Source: Afipia sp. (GTDB lineage Bacteria > Pseudomonadota > Alphaproteobacteria > Rhizobiales > Xanthobacteraceae). Taken from it: a stretch of DNA of 52,656 nucleotides. Below are positions 28,537 through 36,813 of this stretch, piece after piece (within the stretch, counting starts at the first letter, position 1; every line of letters starts with the position of its first letter). Where the stretch lies: contig JAFVHU010000009.1 in assembly GCA_017474385.1 (NCBI GenBank), forward strand, positions 1 through 52,656, given 5' to 3'. Position numbers and translations under genes: made by a program. The notes beneath the pieces were generated by a model. That model did no database searches, had not been told where the DNA came from, and saw only the letters and a program-made list of their open reading frames with translations.

Positions 28537-28611
28537 CCAGTGTCCTGAATCCGAAGTTCGCTTCCTTCTGCAGCACGCGCCGAGCGAACTTCGGATTCAA
28601 AAGGACACTGG
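28537..28611. repeat. Long imperfect palindrome 1, kdpC-kdpD gap
   Basis: CCAGTGTCC (28537-28545) pairs with GGACACTGG (28603-28611). Inside it, TGAATCCGAAGTTCGCT pairs with AGCGAACTTCGGATTCA, leaving a loop of about 20 bases. The stem of about 26 bp, with one three-base internal bulge on one side, begins four bases after the kdpC stop. It looks like a REP/MITE-type element and could act as a terminator or attenuator. Confidence 0.85.
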
Positions 28612-28624
28612 AAACCTATATTTT

Positions 28625-28700
28625 CTGGTGGTCCTTTGATCCTGACATTCGCAAGATTGCATGTAGAAACGGGATGCGAATGTCAGGATCGGACCACCAG
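28625..28700. repeat. Long imperfect palindrome 2, kdpC-kdpD gap
   Basis: CTGGTGGTCC (28625-28634) pairs with GGACCACCAG (28691-28700), and GATCCTGACATTCGCA with the complement near 28675-28690. It has the same two-part design as the preceding palindrome and lies 14 bases after it, but with a different sequence. It ends 28 bases before the kdpD start. Confidence 0.85.
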
Positions 28701-28728
28701 ATATTATCCGTGAGGACCTGAATGCCTG

Positions 28729-31446
28729 ATGGTAATCATCCGCGATTCTGAACAACGGCCCTCGCCGGAAGCGCTGCTAGAGGCGGCCCGCCGTGAAAAC
28801 GGCAGCGGCCGCCTCAAGATTTTTCTTGGTGCGGCCCCCGGCGTCGGCAAGACCTATGAGATGCTGCAAAGCGCGCACGCCAAGCTGAAGGCTGGCGTGG
28901 ATGTGGTGGTCGGCGTGGTCGAGACCCACGGGCGGCTGGAAACGCAGGCGCTGCTGCACGGTCTTGAAATCCTTCCCCGCAAACCGCTTGCCTACAAGGG
29001 CCAGACCCTCGAGGAGATGGATCTCGACGGGCTGCTGGCGCGGCGGCCGAAGCTCGCCATCGTCGACGAACTTGCGCACACCAATGCGCCGGGCAGCCGC
29101 CATCCGAAGCGCTACATGGATGTCGAGGAACTTCTGGACAACGGCATCGATGTCTACACCGCCGTCAACATCCAGCACATCGAGAGCCTGAACGACGTTG
29201 TCGCACAGATCACGCGCGTACGCGTGCGCGAGACCGTGCCGGATTCCATCATCGACCGTGCCGACGACATCGAACTGGTCGATCTGACGCCGGGCGATCT
29301 GATTCAGCGGCTCAAGGAAGGCAAGGTCTACGTTCCCAAGCAGGCCGAGCGCGCGCTTGAGCATTATTTTTCGCCGGGCAATCTGACTGCGCTGCGCGAA
29401 CTGGCGCTGCGGCGGACCGCCGAGCGTGTCGACGAGCAATTGCTCAATCACATGCAGGCCAACGCCATTCCGGGTCCGTGGGCTGCGGGTGAGCGGATTC
29501 TGGTTTGCGTCAGTGAGGACCCGCGCGCCGCCGGTCTGATCCGTTACACCAAGCGCCTCGCGGACCGGCTGCATGCGCCCTGGACGGCGATCTGCATCGA
29601 AACCCGGCGGAGTTTGCAGTTGAGCGACGCCGAGCGCGACCGGATTGCGACCACGTTGCGGCTTGCGGAGGCGCTGGGAGCCGACGCCCTGACGATCCCT
29701 GCCGTCGAACGCCGCATTGCCGACGATGTCCTTACCTTCGCGCGCGCCAACAACGTCACCCAGATCGTGATCGGGAAGGCGACGCGTTCCTGGTGGTTTG
29801 AACTGGTGCGCGGCTCGGTGGTCCACGATCTGGTGCGGCGCGCCGGCAATATCAGCATCCATGTCATCGCCGGCGACAAGCTCGATCCGGAGACCTTCGC
29901 CGCCAAGGGCGTGCGGACCGCGGAGCGCGCGGAAGCCGCCGATCCGCTGCCATATGTCTGGTCCCTGGCGCTTGTCGCCGTTGCCCTCGGCATCAGCAAA
30001 CTGATCTTTCCGTTTCTCGGCATCGAGAACGTCGACCTCGTGTTCCTGACCGTCGTTGTCACCGTGGCGGTCCGGTTCGGTCTGTTCCCGTCGCTGGTCG
30101 CCAGTATCGCGGCGTCGCTGTGTTACAATTTCTTCTTTCTCCCACCGGTCTATACGTTCACCATTACCGACCCGACCAACGTCGCGGCGTTCTTCTTCTT
30201 CATGCTGATCGCCATGATCGTTTCCAACGTCGCGGCGCGGGTCCGGACCCAGGCCGTGATGGCGACGGGTCGGGCGCGCACGACCGAGTATCTCTATTCG
30301 TTCAGCCGCAAGCTCGCCGGAACGGCGACGCTGGACGATGTGCTCTGGGCGACGGCGTACCAGACGGCGCTGATGCTGAAGGTGCGCGTTGTGCTGCTGC
30401 TGCCCGAGCACGGTCTCATCGCCGTCAAGGCGGGGTATCCGCCCGAAGATGAACTCGATCAGGCCGACCTCGCGGCCGCCAACTGGGCGTGGAGCAATGA
30501 TCGTCCGGCCGGGCGCGGCTCGGATACCTTGCCCGGCGCGAAGCGGCTGTTCCTCCCGATGCGCACCGGCCGCGGGCCGATCGGCGTCATCGGCATCGAC
30601 GATGACCGCTCGGGTCCGATCCTCACGCCGGATCAGACCCGTCTGCTGGACGCACTGATGGATCAGGGCGCGCTTGCGATCGAGCGGGTGCGGCTCGTGG
30701 AAGACATCGATCATGTCAAGCGCGTGGTGGAGACCGACCGGCTGCGGTCCGCGCTGCTGACGTCGATCTCGCACGATCTGAAGACGCCGCTGTCCTCCGT
30801 GCTCGGCTCCGCGAGCACGATGCGCGATCTGTCGGGTCAGTTGACCGACGCGGAGAAGGGCGATCTGCTTGCGACGATCATCGATGAATCCGAACGCCTC
30901 AACCGGTTCATCGCCAATCTGCTCGACATGACCAAGCTTGAGTCCGGCGCGATCGTGCCGAATGCGGCGCCGCACGATCTCGGCGAGGTTGTCGGCAGCG
31001 CACTGCGGCGGGCCAGCAAGATCCTGATCCGGCACCGCGTCGATCTGGAATTGCAGGCCGATCTGCCGATGCTCGATCTCGACGCGGTGCTGTTCGAGCA
31101 GGTGCTGTTCAACCTTCTGGACAACGCGGCAAAGTATGCGCCTGCCGGCAGCCTGATCCGGATTCAAAGCTGGCGCGAAACCGGTTCCGTTTGCCTTCAG
31201 ATCCTGGACGAGGGCGACGGTATTCCGCCGGACGAGCTGGAGACCATCTTCGACAAGTTCTACCGCGTGCAGAAGGGCGATCATGTCCGGCCGGGCACCG
31301 GGCTCGGACTTGCCATCTCGCGCGGGTTCGTGGAGGCCATGCACGGCACCATCTCGGCCGCGAACCGGTCAGACCGCACCGGCGCTGTTCTGACGATCCG
31401 GCTGCCGATTCCGAAAATCACCGAAACACTGGATACCGCCGCATGA
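28729..31446 (+). CDS. kdpD: Sensor histidine kinase KdpD
   Basis: A 905-residue inner-membrane sensor that controls kdp expression through KdpE. The N-terminal KdpD domain has the Walker-like G-A-A-P-G-V-G-K-T near residue 35 and D-E-L-A-H-T-N. A universal-stress-protein-like domain follows (about 250-370), then four close membrane helices (about 405-500), a GAF-like region, the dimerisation helix with S-I-S-H-D-L-K-T-P-L (His682) and an ATPase domain with N-L-L-D-N-A-A-K-Y-A and G-T-G-L-G-L. All parts are present. The ATG at 28729 is slightly far from AGGA; an overlapping ten-codon frame starts at 28722. Its stop overlaps kdpE by four bases. Confidence 0.95.
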   Translation: MVIIRDSEQRPSPEALLEAARRENGSGRLKIFLGAAPGVGKTYEMLQSAHAKLKAGVDVVVGVVETHGRLETQALLHGLEILPRKPLAYKGQTLEEMDLDGLLARRPKLAIVDELAHTNAPGSRHPKRYMDVEELLDNGIDVYTAVNIQHIESLNDVVAQITRVRVRETVPDSIIDRADDIELVDLTPGDLIQRLKEGKVYVPKQAERALEHYFSPGNLTALRELALRRTAERVDEQLLNHMQANAIPGPWAAGERILVCVSEDPRAAGLIRYTKRLADRLHAPWTAICIETRRSLQLSDAERDRIATTLRLAEALGADALTIPAVERRIADDVLTFARANNVTQIVIGKATRSWWFELVRGSVVHDLVRRAGNISIHVIAGDKLDPETFAAKGVRTAERAEAADPLPYVWSLALVAVALGISKLIFPFLGIENVDLVFLTVVVTVAVRFGLFPSLVASIAASLCYNFFFLPPVYTFTITDPTNVAAFFFFMLIAMIVSNVAARVRTQAVMATGRARTTEYLYSFSRKLAGTATLDDVLWATAYQTALMLKVRVVLLLPEHGLIAVKAGYPPEDELDQADLAAANWAWSNDRPAGRGSDTLPGAKRLFLPMRTGRGPIGVIGIDDDRSGPILTPDQTRLLDALMDQGALAIERVRLVEDIDHVKRVVETDRLRSALLTSISHDLKTPLSSVLGSASTMRDLSGQLTDAEKGDLLATIIDESERLNRFIANLLDMTKLESGAIVPNAAPHDLGEVVGSALRRASKILIRHRVDLELQADLPMLDLDAVLFEQVLFNLLDNAAKYAPAGSLIRIQSWRETGSVCLQILDEGDGIPPDELETIFDKFYRVQKGDHVRPGTGLGLAISRGFVEAMHGTISAANRSDRTGAVLTIRLPIPKITETLDTAA

Positions 31447-32132
31447 GCCCCGCTCCGCTCAGGATTCTGGTCATCGACGACGAGCCGCCGATCCGCAAGC
31501 TGTTGCGGATGGGTCTGAGCACGCAGGGCTATGACATTCTCGATGCCCCCAACGGCAAGACCGCGCTTGAGCTATTGGACAACAAGCCGGACCTCGTGAT
31601 CCTCGATCTCGGCCTGCCCGACATTCAGGGCCATGATCTCCTGCGCATGATCCGTGCGCGCAACGAAAGCGTGCCGATTGTCGTCTTGTCCAGCCGGGGC
31701 GACGAAGCCGGCAAGGTTCAGGCGCTCGATCTCGGCGCCGACGATTATGTCACCAAGCCGTTCGGCATGGATGAACTGCTCGCGCGCATCAGGGCGGCGC
31801 TGCGTCATCAATTGCAAGTTCATGGCGAGCGTCCGGTCTTTCGCACCGGCGATCTGTCGGTCGATCTGGTCCGGCGCATCGTCAAGGTCGGCGACAAGGA
31901 CATCAAGCTGTCACCGAAGGAGTATGATCTGTTGCGCGTGCTGGTTCAGCATGCCGGCAAGGTGCTCACCCACAAGTTTCTTCTGCACGAATTGTGGGAC
32001 GAGCTGACCGACGCGCAGTATCTGCGCGTGTATGTACGGCAGCTCAGGCAGAAGATAGAAGGCGATGCGGAACGGCCGCAATACGTTCTGACCGAGACGG
32101 GCATTGGCTACCGGCTGCGTGCACCGGACTGA
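31443..32132 (+). CDS. kdpE: Response regulator KdpE
   Basis: A 229-residue OmpR-type regulator. The receiver has D-D-E at residues 11-13, the phosphorylated Asp55 in I-L-D-L-G-L-P-D and the P-F-G lysine motif K-P-F-G. The C-terminal winged helix includes K-L-S-P-K-E-Y-D-L-L-R-V-L and the R-V-Y-V-R-Q-L-R-Q-K recognition helix, ending G-I-G-Y-R-L. Phosphorylated by KdpD, it should activate the kdp promoter upstream of 23757. The ATG overlaps the kdpD stop. Confidence 0.95.
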   Translation: MSPAPLRILVIDDEPPIRKLLRMGLSTQGYDILDAPNGKTALELLDNKPDLVILDLGLPDIQGHDLLRMIRARNESVPIVVLSSRGDEAGKVQALDLGADDYVTKPFGMDELLARIRAALRHQLQVHGERPVFRTGDLSVDLVRRIVKVGDKDIKLSPKEYDLLRVLVQHAGKVLTHKFLLHELWDELTDAQYLRVYVRQLRQKIEGDAERPQYVLTETGIGYRLRAPD

Positions 32133-32177
32133 ATCGGCGTCACGTCCCGGCGCGCGTTGCACCATCCTGGATCACTC

Positions 32178-32621
32178 ATGAAGATTTCCGACTTTCTTGC
32201 TCCAACCGATATCGTCATCGATCTGCGGGCGCCAAACAAGCAGCAGCTCTTGCAGGAGCTGGCGCGCAAGGCGGCCGCAAGCCTCGGCCTGCAGGCGGAT
32301 TATGTCGCGTCCGAACTTCTGAAGCGCGAACAGCTCGGCTCGACCGGGATGGGCAATGGCGTTGCCATTCCGCATGCGCGGCTGCCGGTGGTGAAGCGGC
32401 CCTATGGCCTCGTGGCGCGGCTGAAGCCGCCGGTCGATTTCGATGCGATCGACGGTCAGCCGGTCGATCTTGTCTTCCTGCTGCTGCTTCCGGCTCCGCC
32501 GGAGGCCGATCAACTGACCGCGCTGGCGCTTGTCGCCCGGACATTGAAGACAGCCGGCATGCTTGACCGCATGCGGCGTGCCAAAAGCGCGTCCGATTTT
32601 TTCGCGGTCATGACCGGGTAG
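32178..32621 (+). CDS. PtsN-like EIIA(Ntr) protein
   Basis: A 147-residue PTS EIIA domain of the nitrogen-related type. The phosphorylated histidine is His66 in A-I-P-H-A-R, with the preceding T-G-M-G-N-G-V typical of PtsN. It starts at the ATG at 32178, 45 bases after kdpE on the same strand. In E. coli and Rhizobium, PtsN binds KdpD and tunes potassium uptake; a copy directly behind kdpDE suggests a dedicated partner here. The usual ptsN location beside rpoN is not in this window, so a second copy elsewhere is likely. Confidence 0.9.
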   Translation: MKISDFLAPTDIVIDLRAPNKQQLLQELARKAAASLGLQADYVASELLKREQLGSTGMGNGVAIPHARLPVVKRPYGLVARLKPPVDFDAIDGQPVDLVFLLLLPAPPEADQLTALALVARTLKTAGMLDRMRRAKSASDFFAVMTG

Positions 32622-32701
32622 GTCTATCAATCGGGACTCGTACTCCTGGTCATGTTCACTTCCCCAGTCTGACGATGTGAAGGGAGCAGTTGCCTGGCTG
32701 C

Positions 32702-33178
32702 TCAGGCTGCGAGGCTGGAGTTAACCGAGCGCTTGGCGTTGTTCCTGCCTTCGATTGCCTTGACGGAGTTTTCAAATGCCGTTTTCAAGACTCGCCTGCC
32801 GATGGTTCCGAGCACAAAGCCGAGCAAGTGCCCCTTCAGGTTCTTGCCTTCGCGGATGACGACCACGTCAATATCGGTCGTGCCGTCGGGCCGGCGCGTG
32901 AAGGTGTAGGTGTGACCTGACGCGCCTCCCCACAGGTTGGAGTCGGTGGTTGTGAGGACGACGTGGTTGGGATCGGACCAGTTGTAGTGCAAACGTTCCC
33001 AGATACCCCCTGAGCCTTCCGTGACGTCGGCCTGCGCGGGGCCATGGTGATGCACTTTGAGGTATTCGTCGGCGCTGTTGCCAAAGAGCTTCGAACGGCC
33101 AGGTCCGAAATCGGTGAGCCCGGCTATGTACTGCTCGGGCGTCAAGCTGGTGGTCCGGTGGAGGTGGATCGTCGACAT
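32702..33178 (-). CDS. SRPBCC (START-like) family protein
   Basis: A 158-residue protein with the layout of a polyketide-cyclase/START-type hydrophobic pocket: T-S-L-T-P-E-Q-Y-I-A-G-L early, a run of strands with H-T-Y-T-F-T-R-R-P-D-G-T-T-D-I-D-V-V-V, and a long C-terminal helix. It probably binds a lipid or aromatic ligand. The ATG at 33178 has GAGGGA eight bases upstream. It converges with the ptsN-like gene and is not part of a clear operon. Confidence 0.75.
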   Translation of the reverse strand: MSTIHLHRTTSLTPEQYIAGLTDFGPGRSKLFGNSADEYLKVHHHGPAQADVTEGSGGIWERLHYNWSDPNHVVLTTTDSNLWGGASGHTYTFTRRPDGTTDIDVVVIREGKNLKGHLLGFVLGTIGRRVLKTAFENSVKAIEGRNNAKRSVNSSLAA

Positions 33179-33403
33179 TGCGTAATCCCTCATGCATGCG
33201 TTTGGATTTGGTCGGCTTGGTTTGGACCTAAACTGGTCGCGGAGCTTCGCCGATCAATAGAATGATCATCATCATATTATAACTTTATCGAGAGCGGCAT
33301 CGGCTGCGGGTCGGATTGCGCGCTCAGGGGCAAGCGGATCTGGGTAGATGCGAGCGGCTCGCGCGCCCATGCAAGAACGGGGCAAACTGATTGGAGAAAT
33401 GCA

Positions 33404-33649
33404 ATGCGTTCCGGCTTAGCATTATGCCTTTTGATCGCTCTCTGTGCTTCTGGCAACGCTGCCACAAGAACGGATCATGCCAAATCGCGACATGTCATCG
33501 TTCGTTCCAGCCAGGCTGCAATGCCAGCCTATGTCACCCAACGCGGTGTGCGGGTCTATCGCGACGACACCGCTCCGGGTGGTTTTCGGACCGACCACGA
33601 CGAACCTGTTTCCTACGATGATCGATCCAAGTATGGCGGAACTCCGTAA
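33404..33649 (+). CDS. Small exported protein, unknown
   Basis: An 81-residue product with a signal peptide (M-R-S-G then a hydrophobic run ending S-G-N-A-A). The mature part of about 60 residues is polar, with R-G-V-R-V-Y-R-D-D and a D-D-R-S-K-Y-G-G-T-P end. GGAG lies 10 bases before the ATG. No family is recognised, though short exported proteins like this are frequent in Bradyrhizobium relatives. The preceding 220 bases include an AT-rich patch (33262-33290). Confidence 0.6.
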   Translation: MRSGLALCLLIALCASGNAATRTDHAKSRHVIVRSSQAAMPAYVTQRGVRVYRDDTAPGGFRTDHDEPVSYDDRSKYGGTP

Positions 33650-33742
33650 CAGGGCAGCAGAGGGCGATGCCGCAGGGCCGGTGCTGGGCCGATCTGTGCT
33701 AAGCTTTCAACACATGATTGGTTCGGTTTCGCGGAGGGGATT

Positions 33743-34498
33743 GTGAAGCGACGTGAGTTCATCGCGCTCCTCGGTGGCGCGGCGGCAATCGGGCCACTCA
33801 GCGCACATGCGGAGCGCGCGCCACAACGCATCCTTTATTTCACACACTCGGCCGGATACCGGCATGATGTCATACCGCTCTCCAAGGCAATCCTGACCCA
33901 GCTTGGAAGTCATTCGGGTGCCTTTGAAGTCGCTGCAACGGAAGACACCTCTGAATTCTCCGCCGAGAATCTCGAGCGCTACGCCGCGGTGATGTTCTAC
34001 ACAACCGGAGAACTTCCGATGAGCGACGCGCAAAAGACAGCGCTTCTCAACTTTGTGCGCTCGGGCCGCGGGTTTCTCGGCGTTCATTCGGCGACGGATA
34101 CATTCTACACTTGGCCGGACTATCTCGATCTGATCGGCGGTTACTTTAATGGTCATCCCTGGCATCAGGCCGTGACAATCAAGGTGGTTGATCCTGGCGA
34201 TCCCCTGGTGGCTTTTCTCGGCAACTCGTTGCAAATCGAGGACGAGATCTACCAGATCAGCGACTTCGACTATCGTGGATCACGCGTGCTGCTGCGTCTT
34301 GACCCAAGCTCGGTGGACCTTGGCAGGACCGGCGTGCATCAACGATTCTATGGTTGGCCTCTCGCATGGACGCGATTCTATGGCGAGGGCCGGGTATTCT
34401 ATACAGCGCTCGGCCACGAGCCGTCGGTTTGGCAAGATGCCCGCTACCAGCGAATCCTCACGAACGCCATCCTCTGGTCTATGCGAAGGTCGCCCTAG
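33743..34498 (+). CDS. ThuA-like domain protein with twin-arginine-like signal
   Basis: A 251-residue protein. The N-terminus M-K-R-R-E-F-I-A-L-L-G-G-A-A is a Tat-like signal with cleavage near A-H-A. The mature protein is a ThuA / glutamine-amidotransferase-like fold, with I-L-Y-F-T-H-S-A-G-Y-R-H, F-Y-T-T-G-E-L, G-R-G-F-L-G-V-H-S-A-T-D and a closing G-R-V-F-Y-T-A-L-G-H. ThuA domains are linked to trehalose and other sugar use, but exported ones are often uncharacterised. The start is a GTG. It stands alone. Confidence 0.85.
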   Translation: MKRREFIALLGGAAAIGPLSAHAERAPQRILYFTHSAGYRHDVIPLSKAILTQLGSHSGAFEVAATEDTSEFSAENLERYAAVMFYTTGELPMSDAQKTALLNFVRSGRGFLGVHSATDTFYTWPDYLDLIGGYFNGHPWHQAVTIKVVDPGDPLVAFLGNSLQIEDEIYQISDFDYRGSRVLLRLDPSSVDLGRTGVHQRFYGWPLAWTRFYGEGRVFYTALGHEPSVWQDARYQRILTNAILWSMRRSP

Positions 34499-34781
34499 GA
34501 ACGGCGTAGGTTATTGATAACTGGCGTGCCACGGCCGATGGAAATGGGTACTACTCGTTCGCCGTGGCGCTATGACGGACTATCCGGATCGGCTCTAAAA
34601 CCATCCAAGCCCGTTCGCCCTTCTTTGGAACAACACGCCTCCTCCGCGGCCAAGTTGCCGCTCGTTTAGTCGTTCGCGGGGCCGACGCTCTCTTGGTCGA
34701 CGGCAGCACCCGATCGGGCCGGCATGCGGGTCGTGTAGCTCTGATCTTCTTCTGGAAGGAGTACAGAGCTACAGAGAACAT

Positions 34782-35963
34782 TCAACCGGGCCACATACCC
34801 AGGGGTGGAGCGCTTGCATGGGAATGGTTTGCCGCTTGCGCCGAGTCGGGTGGAAGCCGTTCTATTAGATCCAAGACAACATCCACCGAGCGCTTGAAGG
34901 TGCGGCAATGTACCGTTTCAGTTGTCGCTGCGGAACCATTCTCAAAAATCTTGTTTGATGGCGCGCCTCCGCCACAAAGACCGTAGTAGGCGCACGTGTC
35001 GGCACATTGACGCACCCCCGCCTTGATGTCCGCATAGAGGCGGCTTTCGTGCACCCGGGCGGCAATTTCCTCGAAACTGTCACGGGCCAGGTTGCCAAAG
35101 CAGAACGATCCATACGCTTCGTGCTCAACGCCCAAAAGTTCCGGCGAGAAGGTGGAGAGATTGCCGTCGCAATCCAACGAGATGATGCGGAATGGCTCGT
35201 TCTGCTCGTTGCGGACTGGGGTGCCGTGTACCTCGATCATCCCCATGCATTGCTCGACCTCTCGAACCAGAACGGGCCGTTGCCGTTGAACGGCGAGATC
35301 TAGGAAGCGCTGCAAGAACGAGCGATACATCGCGTCCGCAGTTTCGCAGTTCACGAGTTTCGACCTGGCATTTGCTCCTTCCTGCTCTTCAACATTGAAG
35401 CAGATGTACCCGATCTGGTTCTCGACATAGAAATCGAGCATCTTCTCCGGCTGCGCCATGCTTTCGACCGTCAGCACGCTGATGACATGAAAGGAAATGC
35501 CCGCGCGCTGTAACATCCGCAAACCTTCATACGCACGGTCGAACGACCCGGCACCGTTCCTTTGTTTTCGGTAAAGGTCGTGCAGTTCACGCGGCCCGTC
35601 GATGCTAACGCCGATGTTGACGTTCCATTTCTTAATGAGTTCGCACCAGGCTTCAGAAACCAGCGTTCCGTTGGTCTGAAATGAATGTCGGATATTCAAA
35701 TGAGGTGCGGCGATAGCCCGGATCAGTTCAAACATCCGTTCGTAGTAACTAACCGACAGAACCATCGGTTCGCCAGCATGCCATACGATGGTTACGGACT
35801 CCCCGATCGTAGGAAACGCAAGGAGTTTCTTGAAGATGATTTCGGCTAACTCAAACGTCAGCCGCTTCTTCGAGGATCGATGGGGCAGATAGCAATAAGT
35901 ACAATCGATGTTGCAAAAGGGCGTTGGCTGAAGAACCAAAAGGCTGGTTTGGCAATACTCCAT
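34782..35963 (-). CDS. Radical SAM/SPASM maturase (GrrM-like, cyclophane-type RiPP)
   Basis: A 393-residue radical SAM enzyme. The 4Fe-4S/SAM motif is P-F-C-N-I-D-C-T-Y-C-Y with Cys17, Cys21 and Cys24. The C-terminal SPASM domain has scattered cysteines, including C-A-D-T-C-A-Y-Y-G-L-C-G-G-G and a final V-H-C, that hold auxiliary clusters. The L-L-V-L-Q-P-T-P-F-C-N-I-D opening is, to my recollection, typical of the GrrM group that acts on rSAM-modified peptides. The ATG at 35963 follows GAGG and lies 68 bases after the stop of the precursor at 36032-36286, on the same strand. Likely reaction: carbon-carbon crosslinks on the Trp-x-Asn triplets. The reaction is inferred. Confidence 0.9.
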   Translation of the reverse strand: MEYCQTSLLVLQPTPFCNIDCTYCYLPHRSSKKRLTFELAEIIFKKLLAFPTIGESVTIVWHAGEPMVLSVSYYERMFELIRAIAAPHLNIRHSFQTNGTLVSEAWCELIKKWNVNIGVSIDGPRELHDLYRKQRNGAGSFDRAYEGLRMLQRAGISFHVISVLTVESMAQPEKMLDFYVENQIGYICFNVEEQEGANARSKLVNCETADAMYRSFLQRFLDLAVQRQRPVLVREVEQCMGMIEVHGTPVRNEQNEPFRIISLDCDGNLSTFSPELLGVEHEAYGSFCFGNLARDSFEEIAARVHESRLYADIKAGVRQCADTCAYYGLCGGGAPSNKIFENGSAATTETVHCRTFKRSVDVVLDLIERLPPDSAQAANHSHASAPPLGMWPG

Positions 35964-36031
35964 TTACCGCAACCTCGCGGGGCACGCGACCCGTTCCTTG
36001 ACTTGCCGCTCAGATGGCGAAGCCGGATGGG

Positions 36032-36286
36032 TCAGTGGTGGTGATTGCCCCAATGATGGTTGTGCCAATTATTCCAATTTGGCCAGTGCTGCGCGAGCTT
36101 TTCGCCCTTCGATTCGGTGCTGGCCTTCGCTTCGCCTGATACCGCAAGCTTGCCCAATTCCGCGATCTTGGCCTGCGCATTGGCGATCCGCTGGTCGAGA
36201 GGAACATCAGTCGGGCTGGACGCGGCGGGAGCCCCGCTGGTCGTTAGAATCAGGGCCGCAAGAGCACCGAAAATACCGCGGAACAT
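36032..36286 (-). CDS. Candidate three-residue cyclophane RiPP precursor (W-x-N repeats)
   Basis: An 84-residue peptide with a very strong ribosome site (GGAGGGGGG) before the ATG at 36286. Residues 1-22 look like a signal peptide (F-R-G-I-F-G then a hydrophobic core, A-P-A-A). Residues 25-66 are a helical, charged leader. The last 17 residues start at Trp68 and read W-P-N, W-N-N, W-H-N, then H-H, then W-G-N and H-H-H. Trp-x-Asn is the motif crosslinked in triceptide RiPPs such as XncA-like peptides. It lies directly upstream of the radical SAM/SPASM gene on the same strand. A transport or protease gene is not seen nearby. The coding call is firm; the modification is inferred. Confidence 0.82.
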   Translation of the reverse strand: MFRGIFGALAALILTTSGAPAASSPTDVPLDQRIANAQAKIAELGKLAVSGEAKASTESKGEKLAQHWPNWNNWHNHHWGNHHH

Positions 36287-36317
36287 AGAATCCCCCCTCC
36301 AGTTAACGACAGCGATC

Positions 36318-36659
36318 ATGTCAGAGCAGCTTACTTCCCTCAAGCCGTATTGGCTGACCTGTCCCTCATGGCTTCGCGGAAATTATTCCGTGGGAATGGT
36401 GCCGATAGAGCGCGAGGCCCGCAGGCGAGTGCGGACCGAGTCAGGCGGCTACCGCCGCGACGACCTCCGCGCACTGGCCCAGCGCGTTGAAGTGGACGCG
36501 AAAGAGGTTCGCATCATGGTGAAAAGCTTGCTCCTGCGCACGCTTGTCGCCGCATCGAGCGCAAAAACAGCAGGCTTTGGAGTGCCCAGTTTTGTACCGT
36601 ACTGGCGCGCCATTCAGAATAAAACTGCGAACTCTTATGTAATTGAAATTACTATATAA
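36318..36659 (+). pseudogene. C-terminal fragment of a site-specific recombinase
   Basis: A 113-codon frame from 36318 whose end (V-K-S-L-L-L-R-T-L-V-A-A-S-S then K-T-A-G-F-G-V-P-S-F-V-P) resembles the C-terminus of large serine recombinases in Bradyrhizobium relatives, as I recall it. A helix-turn-helix-like part (D-D-L-R-A-L-A-Q-R-V-E-V) precedes it. No catalytic domain is present, so this is a remnant. It borders an AT-rich 80-base tract (36600-36680) next to the RiPP locus and marks an old integration. Confidence 0.5.
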
Positions 36660-36813
36660 TTTTATAAACTTCCAGAAATGAAATCCTGAAGGGACCTCCT
36701 CCTCGGCGCCTACCGTTCACGACAGGACTATGACGCCGAGCGATTCTTAATTGGTTGCCAAAATAGCCGTGTCGTGCGCCTTTTCAGGCCAAGGAGCTTG
36801 AAAGTTCGGGGCG

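Noticed and set aside
28777-31344. 855-residue minus-strand frame opposite kdpD
   Set aside because: Complete overlap with a clear KdpD; high-GC third positions leave the opposite strand open. No domain is visible.
34499-34781. Possible small gene between ThuA and the radical SAM gene
   Set aside because: Short frames on both strands have no start signal or recognisable features.
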